Below are positions 56,234 through 64,000 of a stretch of DNA of 64,000 bases, piece by piece. Below the pieces are notes generated by a model that was not told the DNA's origin, did no database searches, and worked only from the letters and a program-made list of their open reading frames with translations. The stretch is from JASLDZ01 sp038226305. GTDB lineage: Bacteria; Pseudomonadota; Alphaproteobacteria; Caulobacterales; Caulobacteraceae. Each line of letters begins with the position of its first letter. The stretch's first letter is position 1. Where the stretch lies: the NCBI GenBank assembly GCA_038226305.1, contig JBBRQN010000004.1, positions 1 to 64,000 of the forward strand. The letters run 5' to 3'. A program made the position numbers and the translations under genes.

Positions 56234-57328
56234 TCAGAAGATCGGATGCAAACGGTTTGAGACGCGGATTTCCGTCAAACCCGCAGGCAGGCTGACGAAG
56301 TCGCCGTCACGCCCGACCCGGATCGCGCCGTGGAAGATCTTGCGGGAATCCCCCAGGAACGGACCTTCGAGCGCCCGCATCGGCAGGGGCGGGATGATGT
56401 GGCTGAACAGGAGCATCCGCACCTGCGCCCGCTCCGCGATGGCGGCCGCCTGCTCCGGCGTCGTGTGATAGCTTAGGATGTCGTGGAAGATCGCCACGAG
56501 GTTGGCGCGCCCCGCCGCGATCGCCTGCCGGCGCTGGATGGCCACGAGGTTCGGCGCCAGCCCTTCATGCACCAGCAAGTCCGCATGCAGGGCTTCGGCT
56601 TCCAGGCGAGGGGAGGGCGCCGTGTCGCCGCTCAGCACCAACCGCCGGCCCTTGTAGACGAACAGATACCCCACCGCGGGCGCCACCGGGGCGTGCAGCA
56701 CGGGGAAGGCCGTGACCTTCAGGTCGGGGGTGTCGATCAGGACGGTGTCGGCCCCAGTCGGGTCCAGGGCGAAGGGCCGGGCGACGCCGCCGAAGCCTGA
56801 CGGCGGCACCACCGCCGGTCCGTGGTGGGCGATGCGATAGCCCCGGTCCAGGGTGTATTCCTGCGTCAGCCCGGCGACGATCTGGTCCACCCCCTGCGGC
56901 CCATAGACCGGCAGGGGCGCCGTTGCGGCGCCGCCCGCCCAGCGCTGCAGGAGAAGTTCGCCCAGGTCCGCGATGTGGTCGGAATGGAAGTGGGTGAGGA
57001 ACACCGCCTCCACCCTCGCGGGCTGCAGGTTCATCAGGCTGAGGTTGCGAGTGCTGCCCTGGCCGGAGTCGACGATGAAAAGCCGCCGCCCCGCCAGAAC
57101 GGCGGTGCAGGGGCCTGCCCGCGTCGGGTCGGGCATGGGCGAGCCCGTGCCGCACAGGCCGACGTGCAGGCCGTCGGGCAGGCCGGCCGTGATGTCCCCG
57201 CCGATCAGGCGCTGGGCCATGCGGCCAACAAGCCATTGGCTCATTGGTGCCCGCGCCAGCCACGCTCCGGCCAGCCCGACCACCAGAAATGCGGTGACGA
57301 CAATTAGGGTTGTGCGCAATCTCGTCAT
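56234..57328 (-). CDS. MBL-fold metallo-hydrolase, membrane-anchored
   Basis: About 364 residues. A hydrophobic N-terminal helix (residues 7-25) is a signal or anchor. The metallo-beta-lactamase motif HFHSDH is at 113-118, with GTGSPMPDPTRAG before it, FPVLHAPVAPAVGY and LVLSGDTAPS following, and SHIIPP near the end. It resembles the RNase Z / arylsulfatase (AtsA)-like branch of the fold. The start at 57328 keeps the positive residues just before the helix; ATGs at 57349 and 57376 are alternatives. It is divergent from the dehalogenase gene. Confidence 0.83.
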   Translation of the reverse strand: MTRLRTTLIVVTAFLVVGLAGAWLARAPMSQWLVGRMAQRLIGGDITAGLPDGLHVGLCGTGSPMPDPTRAGPCTAVLAGRRLFIVDSGQGSTRNLSLMNLQPARVEAVFLTHFHSDHIADLGELLLQRWAGGAATAPLPVYGPQGVDQIVAGLTQEYTLDRGYRIAHHGPAVVPPSGFGGVARPFALDPTGADTVLIDTPDLKVTAFPVLHAPVAPAVGYLFVYKGRRLVLSGDTAPSPRLEAEALHADLLVHEGLAPNLVAIQRRQAIAAGRANLVAIFHDILSYHTTPEQAAAIAERAQVRMLLFSHIIPPLPMRALEGPFLGDSRKIFHGAIRVGRDGDFVSLPAGLTEIRVSNRLHPIF

Positions 57329-57435
57329 AGGGCCGGCTATCCCGATCATTGACCCGGCGTGCACAAGTTGGCACATCAGATGCCATATTCATGGCGCGCG
57401 GTTCGCCGTGCTGTCAATCCGGAGAGTCCGAAGCG

Positions 57436-58338
<903 letters not shown>

Positions 58339-58350
58339 GAGGCGCGCGCC

Positions 58351-58755
58351 ATGATCGTCACCAACGCCGTCTATCCGCACCCTCAGCAGGCCATGGAATT
58401 CTTCGGCGCGCCGGAGGAGGGACCGTTCGTGATGGTGAACCTCCTCAAGTTCAAACCCCTGGCGCAATATGCCGACGGGTCGGATTCACACCTCACGGGT
58501 GCGCAGGCCTACGCCCGCTACGGGGCGGAGGTGTCGAAGCTGGTGGAGGGGTTGGGCGGCGCGATCACCTATTCGGGGCGCGTCACCGGCCTGATGATCG
58601 GAGAGGTTGAAGACCTGTGGGACATGGTGGCGCTCGCGAGATACCCGTCGCTGGAGGCCTTCAAGGCGATGGCCCTGTCGCCCGCCATGCAGGCCATCGA
58701 GCATCATCGCAGCGCGGGTCTGGCCGGCCAGCTCAACATCTGCACGCGCGCCTAG
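58351..58755 (+). CDS. DUF1330 family protein
   Basis: 134 residues with a ferredoxin-like dimeric alpha/beta barrel pattern: PFVMVNLLKFKP, then YARYGAEVSKLVEGLGG, then VALARYPSLEAFKAM. The family is uncharacterised and soluble. It sits between haloalkane dehalogenase and the FGE-like gene, with which its 3' end overlaps. Confidence 0.8.
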   Translation: MIVTNAVYPHPQQAMEFFGAPEEGPFVMVNLLKFKPLAQYADGSDSHLTGAQAYARYGAEVSKLVEGLGGAITYSGRVTGLMIGEVEDLWDMVALARYPSLEAFKAMALSPAMQAIEHHRSAGLAGQLNICTRA

Positions 58756-59789
58756 GCCTGCTCGCGGCGCTGGCCGCCGTTTCGCTCGCCGCCTGCGGAC
58801 GGGGGCCGGAGATCGGCGCGGCGCCCGGATCGCACTGCCTGGCCGATCTCGCGACGCCGGAAGCCGCGCCCTCCACGGTGGGCATGGTGAGGGTGAAGGG
58901 AGGCCGCTTCCTGATGGGCACAGATCCCCTTCGCGGCGAGGAGGGCCCGCCGCGTCAGACGACGGTGGGCGACTTCCGGATCGACCGGACGGACGTCACC
59001 AACGCGCAGTTCGCCCGCTTCGTGAAGGCCACGGGCTACGTCACCCAGGCCGAACGGCGGCTCGATCCCAAGGCCTATCCGAGCCTCACGGGCGATCAGC
59101 TGAAGCCCTCGGCCATCGTCTTCGTCGGCTCCGACCGCAGCGCGGGTCCGGACCCTCGGCAGTGGTGGCGGGTGGTGCAGGGGGCGGACTGGCACCATCC
59201 GCAGGGGCCGAAGAGCTCCATCGTCGGCGGCGACGCCCTGCCCGTGGTGCAGGTCGGCTGGGCCGACGCCCTGGCCTACGCCCGCTGGCTCGGCCGCGAT
59301 CTGCCGACGGAGGCGGAGTGGGAATACGCCGCCCGCGGGGGCGACGGGGCGCCCTCCACCCGCTTCACCTGGGGCGATCAGCCCTTCGATCCGAAACATC
59401 CGCAGGCCAACGTCTGGCAGGGCACGTTCCCGAGCCGGGATACGGCGGAGGACGGCTATCACGCCCGAACCTCGCCCGTGGGCTGCTTCCCGGCCAACCG
59501 CCTCGGCCTCTACGACATGGCCGGAAACGTCTGGCAGTGGGTGCGCGACCCGTTCCGCCCCGGCTTGCCACCGGGGGCGGGGGAGGGCGCGCAGGTCGGT
59601 CAGGGAGCGGACCCGGCCGATCCGGGCGTGCGCGCCCACATCATCAAGGGCGGTTCGTTCCTTTGCTCGCCGGACTTCTGTTTCCGCTACCGCCCCTCCG
59701 CCCGCCAGCCCGGGCCTACGGACACCGGCGAGAGCCACATCGGCTTCCGCACGGTCTTGCGCCTGAGCGGAGCCGCCGAGAGGTCTTAG
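58740..59789 (+). CDS. Formylglycine-generating-enzyme homologue, probable lipoprotein
   Basis: About 349 residues. A hydrophobic run ending in a lipobox-like LAAC (near residue 19) precedes the FGE-sulfatase domain: MVRVKGGRFLMGTD, DVTNAQFARFVKATG, LPTEAEWEYAARGG, LYDMAGNVWQWV and the C-terminal GGSFLCSPDFCFRYRPSAR. The last motif has the two cysteines, spaced C-x4-C, that are catalytic in FGE. No ATG, GTG or TTG precedes the lipoprotein-like start closely. The CTG at 58740, overlapping DUF1330, is my best guess; a GTG at 58617 gives a long odd leader. It may mature the exported sulfatase at 53872. Confidence 0.83.
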   Translation: MHARLGLLAALAAVSLAACGRGPEIGAAPGSHCLADLATPEAAPSTVGMVRVKGGRFLMGTDPLRGEEGPPRQTTVGDFRIDRTDVTNAQFARFVKATGYVTQAERRLDPKAYPSLTGDQLKPSAIVFVGSDRSAGPDPRQWWRVVQGADWHHPQGPKSSIVGGDALPVVQVGWADALAYARWLGRDLPTEAEWEYAARGGDGAPSTRFTWGDQPFDPKHPQANVWQGTFPSRDTAEDGYHARTSPVGCFPANRLGLYDMAGNVWQWVRDPFRPGLPPGAGEGAQVGQGADPADPGVRAHIIKGGSFLCSPDFCFRYRPSARQPGPTDTGESHIGFRTVLRLSGAAERS

Positions 59790-60094
59790 TGGCCAGGCGT
59801 GGTGAGATAGGCGGCGACGGCCGCGATGTCGTCGTCCGACAGGCCTGAAGCCATCGGCTTCATGATGCCGGAGGTGAGGGCGGCCACCACTTCGGCGGGC
59901 TTGCGGGTGGCCAGTTCGGAACGCTCGGGCGCGCGTTCCACCGCAGGCTCGTGGCACACCTTGCAGCGGCTGCCGAACACCGCCTCGCCCTGGCTGAACT
60001 GCGCCGGCGCGGGGGCGGTCTGCGCGAACGCCGCGGGCGCGGCGAAGAGCAGGGTCGAGACGGCGCCGCCGAGGGCGAGGAAGCGAAGGGTCAT
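59786..60094 (-). CDS. Small exported c-type cytochrome
   Basis: 102 residues. Signal peptide (ending AFAQ, residue 25), heme-binding CKVCH at residues 44-48, and an axial Met in GIMKPMASGLSD. It closely resembles residues 1-100 of the PQQ dehydrogenase encoded 47 bases upstream on the same strand, with the heme motif at the identical position. It could accept electrons from that dehydrogenase. Its stop overlaps the FGE stop on the other strand. Confidence 0.88.
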   Translation of the reverse strand: MTLRFLALGGAVSTLLFAAPAAFAQTAPAPAQFSQGEAVFGSRCKVCHEPAVERAPERSELATRKPAEVVAALTSGIMKPMASGLSDDDIAAVAAYLTTPGH

Positions 60095-60141
60095 GCCGCC
60101 GTCTTAGCGGCGATCCCCGCCCTTTGCGAGCGCACGCGACC

Positions 60142-62112
60142 TCAGCGCCCGTCGACGGAGAAGGCGAGGAGCACGTTCACCCCGTTGCCGCCCGTCTGCG
60201 AGGCCCCGTTGAAGCCCGACATGGCGTAGACCATGCCGTGGGCGATCACCGGGCCGCCCCCCATGCCGTCGATCCCGCCGCCCGGCTGGCCCTTCACCCC
60301 GTTCACGGTGTCATAGCCCGCCGCGGTGGTGGAATAGGCCCACACGATCCGGCCGGTGCGGGCATCGTAGGCGCGCATCCATCCGTCCAGCGTGCCGGAG
60401 AACACCAGGCCCGCCGCCACGCTCGCCGGCGCCGACTGCGATCGCACGCAGGCTCCGCCGGAATAGTCGGCCAGACGGGGCCCGGCGTATCTGCAGCCTG
60501 CTACGGGGGCGGGGGCGGTCCACAGCACCCGGCCCGTTGCCGCGTCCACGGCATTCAGGCCCGGCCGGCCGGTCACCTTCGCTGCGTCGTCGAGTGGCTT
60601 CATGCCCATGGCCTTGCGGGCGTCTTCGATCACCGGGATCGTGTCGGCGACGGGGGCGAAGACGGTGCGGTCGTCCGCCGTGATGCCCCATTCGATACCC
60701 CCGAGCTGCGAGCCCACCCCCAGCTTCTTCGTCCACAGGCGCTTGCCGGTCGCCGCGTCCAGCCCGTGCAGGTCGCCGGACTTCTGGCCCGCCACCACGA
60801 CGCCCCTGCCGCCCTTGAGCGTCATCAGGATCGGCGAAGCCCCGAAGTCGTAGTCCGGCCCCCGGTTGTGGGGGCAGTTGGGGCCTTTGAACTGCGTCTC
60901 GCAGGCCATGACGTAGTTGTCGCCGATGGTGAGCTGGTTCGCCCAGCGGATCTTGCCGGTCGCCATCTCCAGCGCCACCACTGCATCGGCGCGCTTGGCG
61001 TCGAGGCTCGTGTAGCTGTCGCCGGTGACCACGTAGACGAGGCCGCGCCTGGGATCGGCGGTCGGGGCCCCCCAGATCGCGGCGCCTGCGGGGCCCTGCA
61101 TGGGCGTGCCCGCCTCGTTCTTGCCTATGGGCCGCAGGGGCTCGTCCACCATCGTGGTCTGCCAGAGCTTGCGCCCGGTCTTCAGGTCGAGCGCGGCCAG
61201 CGAGCCTCGGAACAGGCAGCAGGAATAGGTCTCCTGGATCGCCGCCGCCTCCTCGCCCGAGGTCAGCGGCACGAACACGCGATCGCCCGACACGATGGGG
61301 CTGCCGGTGATGCCCGCGACGGCCAGGGCTTCGAGCGGCTCGCTCTTCCACACGTCGGCGCCCGTGCGGGCATCGAAAGCGCGCAGGGTCTTGGTGTTCG
61401 ACACCCCGGCCAGCACCAGCCAGCCGCTCGGCGATACGGTGGCGCGAACCACGGCCGGCGTGGTGCGCGAGGCGATGCCGTCACGAACCCAGCGCACGCA
61501 GCCGGTCTTGGCATCCAGCGCATAGAACTTGCCGGAACGGTTGTTGATGTAGAGCCAGTCACCCACCACCGTCGGCGATCCGCCGCCCGGCATGGCAAAG
61601 CTCCACTTCACCGTGAGGCGCGGAACCTGGGCGGCCGTGAAGCCGGGGTCGGGCTGATGGCGGCTGCCGCGGGCGTCGAGGTTGACGCTGCCCCAGTCCC
61701 CCGGCCCGGCCACCAGCGCCGGGGCAGGGCCCTCGCACATCTTGTCCTGACCCACGACCGGAGGGGCGGGTCGGGCCGCGCGGACGGGCCCGGCAGCGAC
61801 CTGAGCCGGGGCAGGGGCGGTGAGATAGGACGCCACGGCCTGCATGTCGGCGTCGGAAAGGCCCGAGGCCATCGGCTTCATCACGCCAGAGGTGAGCGCG
61901 GTGACGATGTCGGCCCGGCTGCGAAGCGCCAGCTCGGCGCGGCCGGGGGCTCGCTCGATGGCCGGCTCGTGGCAGGTCTTGCAGCGGGTGACGTAGACCT
62001 GCTCGCCGTGGACGAGGTCGGGAGCCCCGACCGGCGCCTGCGCCAAGGCGGCGCCGGCAAGCCCGAGCGCACCGATGAGGGCGGCACCTGCAACGAGGGG
62101 TCGAAGGGTCAT
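60142..62112 (-). CDS. PQQ-dependent quinohemoprotein dehydrogenase (polyvinyl-alcohol-dehydrogenase-like)
   Basis: 656 residues. Signal peptide (ending ALAQ), an N-terminal cytochrome c domain with CKTCH at 44-48 and Met in GVMKPMASGLSD, then an eight-bladed PQQ propeller with repeated DAKTGxxxW blade ends. The adjacent cysteines in SCCLFRGSLAALD resemble those of the polyvinyl alcohol dehydrogenase family, which has this cytochrome-first order. It oxidises alcohols in the periplasm and passes electrons to its heme. The small cytochrome gene follows it in the same direction. Confidence 0.87.
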   Translation of the reverse strand: MTLRPLVAGAALIGALGLAGAALAQAPVGAPDLVHGEQVYVTRCKTCHEPAIERAPGRAELALRSRADIVTALTSGVMKPMASGLSDADMQAVASYLTAPAPAQVAAGPVRAARPAPPVVGQDKMCEGPAPALVAGPGDWGSVNLDARGSRHQPDPGFTAAQVPRLTVKWSFAMPGGGSPTVVGDWLYINNRSGKFYALDAKTGCVRWVRDGIASRTTPAVVRATVSPSGWLVLAGVSNTKTLRAFDARTGADVWKSEPLEALAVAGITGSPIVSGDRVFVPLTSGEEAAAIQETYSCCLFRGSLAALDLKTGRKLWQTTMVDEPLRPIGKNEAGTPMQGPAGAAIWGAPTADPRRGLVYVVTGDSYTSLDAKRADAVVALEMATGKIRWANQLTIGDNYVMACETQFKGPNCPHNRGPDYDFGASPILMTLKGGRGVVVAGQKSGDLHGLDAATGKRLWTKKLGVGSQLGGIEWGITADDRTVFAPVADTIPVIEDARKAMGMKPLDDAAKVTGRPGLNAVDAATGRVLWTAPAPVAGCRYAGPRLADYSGGACVRSQSAPASVAAGLVFSGTLDGWMRAYDARTGRIVWAYSTTAAGYDTVNGVKGQPGGGIDGMGGGPVIAHGMVYAMSGFNGASQTGGNGVNVLLAFSVDGR

Positions 62113-62234
62113 GCGCTGCGTCTCTTTCCCTGCCCGTCCAGCCCTTGTGCGTCGGGGGATCGGTCGCCGAATGTGCAGGCTAGACCGGAAACCGGCCTCG
62201 TGGCGAGCAGGTGTTCAACCGCGCCGGAGCGGCT

Positions 62235-63284
62235 TCAGCCGACCATCCGAGCCACCGCGTCGGCGGCGGCGGCCAAGGCCGTGCTCGTGTCGCTCGCTAC
62301 CGTGACTCGTCCGAGGGCGGGGCGGTCGTGGGCTGCGGCTGAGCGCTGGTAGGCCGGGTCGTAGTGGGCGATGAGCAGCGCAGCCGCGAGCCCGTCGGCA
62401 TCGTCCGCCGCCACCATCGCCGCCCACTGCGTACGCTCCTCGCGACCGTGGTGACGGGGCAGGCGGGCGAGGAGGTCGAGCACGGCCTGCGGGTGGGCAC
62501 GCATGTCGGCATAGTCGAGCGCGGTGCGGCGGGCGCGAACCGCCAGCGGCACCTCCAGCTCGATCACGGGGGCGGTCTGCATCGCCCGCCACAGCCGCGG
62601 CGGCAGGCGAAGCTCGCCGATGCGGCTGGACTCCGCCTCCACCACGACGGGTCGGGCGGGATCGAGGGCGGCGATGGCGCTGGCGAGGGCGGACTCGAAG
62701 GCCTTCTGCCCGGGCTGGGGCTCGCCCGCGACTTCGCCGAACAGGGAGCCCCGATGCGCGGCCAGGGCCTCCAGATCGAGGGTCTGCACGCCGCGCTGTG
62801 CCACGAGGCCCAGCATCTGCGTCTTCCCGGCGCCCGTGGGGCCACCAAGGATCATCACGTTCAAGGGCTCTGGAGAGTCGTAGAGGGCCGCCACCACCTC
62901 CCGGCGATAGGTGCGATAGCCTCCGCGCAGAAGGCCCGTGCGCCAGCCCACCTGCGACAGCACCGCCGCCATCGCCGCCGAGCGCTGCCCACCCCGCCAG
63001 CAATAAACCAGGGGCTGGAAGTCGCCGCCGCGCTCGGCCAGCGGCCCGGCCAGATGGTCGGCGATGTTGCGCGAGACGTAGGCGGCACCGACCCGCCGGG
63101 CGCGGAACTTGGAGTCCTGCACATAGATCGTGCCCACTTCGGCGCGCTCGGCGTCGGTCAGCACGGGCATGTTCACGGCGCCGGGCACATGGTCTTCGGC
63201 GAATTCCGCCGGGCTGCGCACGTCGATGATCTGGTCAAAACCCGACAGGCTGGTGGGTGAAGCGTCTGCGACCTCGCGGATCAT
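62235..63284 (-). CDS. mnmH: tRNA 2-selenouridine synthase
   Basis: 349 residues. N-terminal rhodanese domain with the active Cys95 in YCWRGGQRS, and a C-terminal P-loop domain with GPTGAGKT (148-155) and DLEALAAHRGS. It replaces sulfur by selenium at U34 of some tRNAs using selenophosphate. The gene overlaps selD by 4 bases, so the selenium donor and its user are coupled. It is also called selU or ybbB. Confidence 0.93.
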   Translation of the reverse strand: MIREVADASPTSLSGFDQIIDVRSPAEFAEDHVPGAVNMPVLTDAERAEVGTIYVQDSKFRARRVGAAYVSRNIADHLAGPLAERGGDFQPLVYCWRGGQRSAAMAAVLSQVGWRTGLLRGGYRTYRREVVAALYDSPEPLNVMILGGPTGAGKTQMLGLVAQRGVQTLDLEALAAHRGSLFGEVAGEPQPGQKAFESALASAIAALDPARPVVVEAESSRIGELRLPPRLWRAMQTAPVIELEVPLAVRARRTALDYADMRAHPQAVLDLLARLPRHHGREERTQWAAMVAADDADGLAAALLIAHYDPAYQRSAAAHDRPALGRVTVASDTSTALAAAADAVARMVG

Positions 63285-64000
63285 CCGGGCCGCACGCTCA
63301 CGCCGGGCTCTCCAGCGATCACGCCTCCGACCCTTGCGGCCCGGTGGAAGCCGCGGGCACGCAGTTGATCCAGCACGGCTTCGACCCCTTCAGGCGCGAC
63401 CGACAGCAGCAAGCCGCCGCTTGTCTGCGGGTCGCACAGGAGGTCTCGCAGCGTCGCGTCCAGGCCCGGCGCATGCACCTCCGCGCCGTAGCTGGCCCAG
63501 TTGCGGCCGGATGCGCCCGAGACCACGCCGCTCCGCGCCAAACCCTCGGCCTCCGGCAGGAAGGGCAGGGCGGCCGGGTCGATCTCCACCCGCAAACAAG
63601 CGCCCTTCGCCATCTCCAGCGCGTGACCCAGGAGCCCGAAGCCGGTCACGTCCGTCATGGCGTGGACGGCGGGGTCGTAGGCCAGGTCCGCGCCGATGGC
63701 ATTCAACTGCGTCGCCGAACTCACCAGCGCCGCATATCCCGCCGGCGACAGCACCCCCTGCTGGAAGGCCGCGCCGAGGATGCCGACCCCCAGCCCTTTC
63801 GTGAGGATCAGGGCATCCCCCGCTCGCGCCGTGCGGTTGGTCAGCACCCGGTCGGGATGCACGAGGCCGATGGCGACGAGGCCGTAGATCGGCTCCAAGC
63901 TGTCGATGGAGTGGCCCCCGGCGATGGGGATGTCCGCCGCGGCGCACACCGCCGCGCCGCCCTCCAGCACCCGGCCGATGGTCTCCACGCTCAGCGCCTT
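63281..64000 (-). CDS. selD: Selenophosphate synthetase (selenide, water dikinase), N-terminus outside the window
   Basis: 239 residues are visible and the frame stays open through base 64000, so about the first third, including the catalytic Cys/Sec region, is missing. Visible SelD features are IAGGHSIDSLEPIYGLVAIG, the VTGFGLLGHALEMA glycine motif and LLCDPQTSGGLL. It makes selenophosphate from selenide and ATP. It is cotranscribed with mnmH. Confidence 0.93.
   Translation of the reverse strand, partial: KALSVETIGRVLEGGAAVCAAADIPIAGGHSIDSLEPIYGLVAIGLVHPDRVLTNRTARAGDALILTKGLGVGILGAAFQQGVLSPAGYAALVSSATQLNAIGADLAYDPAVHAMTDVTGFGLLGHALEMAKGACLRVEIDPAALPFLPEAEGLARSGVVSGASGRNWASYGAEVHAPGLDATLRDLLCDPQTSGGLLLSVAPEGVEAVLDQLRARGFHRAARVGGVIAGEPGVSVRPG

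Overview
The window is high-GC chromosomal DNA that is almost entirely coding. It contains about 56 protein genes, no rRNA or tRNA that I could recognise, no insertion sequence and no CRISPR array. The content points to a Gram-negative alphaproteobacterium, most likely of the Caulobacterales: a SigF/NrsF-type ECF sigma and anti-sigma pair with GTAACC-N16-CGAA promoters, a MucR/Ros-family regulator, a PATR-type autotransporter, TonB, RND and NodT-type outer-membrane proteins, and many GTGA, ATGA and TTGA overlaps between genes. The taxon is an inference, because no marker gene is present. Both window edges cut genes: an autotransporter on the left and selD on the right.

Layout. 1-3.5 kb: 3' part of a large autotransporter. 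3.6-7.2 kb: pqiABC, an MCE-type envelope lipid transport operon. 7.2-19.7 kb: a sugar block with fructokinase, zwf, glk, a remnant of a MASE1/PAS signalling gene, galM, GH42 beta-galactosidase, a sodium/sugar symporter, and the opposing operon GH36 alpha-galactosidase-galT-galK. Together these could take galactosides, including raffinose-type sugars, into central metabolism. 19.7-28.9 kb: a second sugar block with a secreted Gfo/Idh/MocA protein and a DUF1080 protein on the plus strand, facing a six-gene minus-strand operon (sugar isomerase-like, MFS, Gfo/Idh/MocA, GMC dehydrogenase, its subunit 3, DUF1080). This set matches a glycoside 3-oxidation ('keto-glycoside') cleavage route. A LacI-type operator sits just upstream of the operon.

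29.0-35.7 kb: glutathione peroxidase, then a MacAB-TolC-like tripartite ABC pump operon ending in a beta-lactamase-fold serine hydrolase. 35.9-37.9 kb: an unfamiliar regulator with two copies of an HTH module, coupled to an orphan ParA ATPase, and a COG4315 protein. 38.0-42.6 kb: a TonB receptor converging on an SDR-GMC oxidoreductase pair. 42.7-45.5 kb: the SigF island (DUF1223, MXKDX protein, ECF sigma, DUF1109 anti-sigma) plus a tiny membrane ORF. 45.5-52.3 kb: TetR and a divergent RND pump operon with a near-perfect operator palindrome between them.

52.3-64 kb: MucR, a DsbA-fold isomerase, a Cys-type sulfatase, a second TetR, an MBL-fold hydrolase, haloalkane dehalogenase, DUF1330, a formylglycine-generating-enzyme homologue that looks like a lipoprotein, a small cytochrome c whose twin is the N-terminal domain of the neighbouring PQQ dehydrogenase, and mnmH-selD for selenouridine in tRNA.

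The most unusual items are the duplicated-HTH/ParA pair, the keto-glycoside cluster with its operator, the apparently leaderless self-regulated sigma gene, the MucR lacking both zinc cysteines, and the probable export of both sulfatase and FGE.
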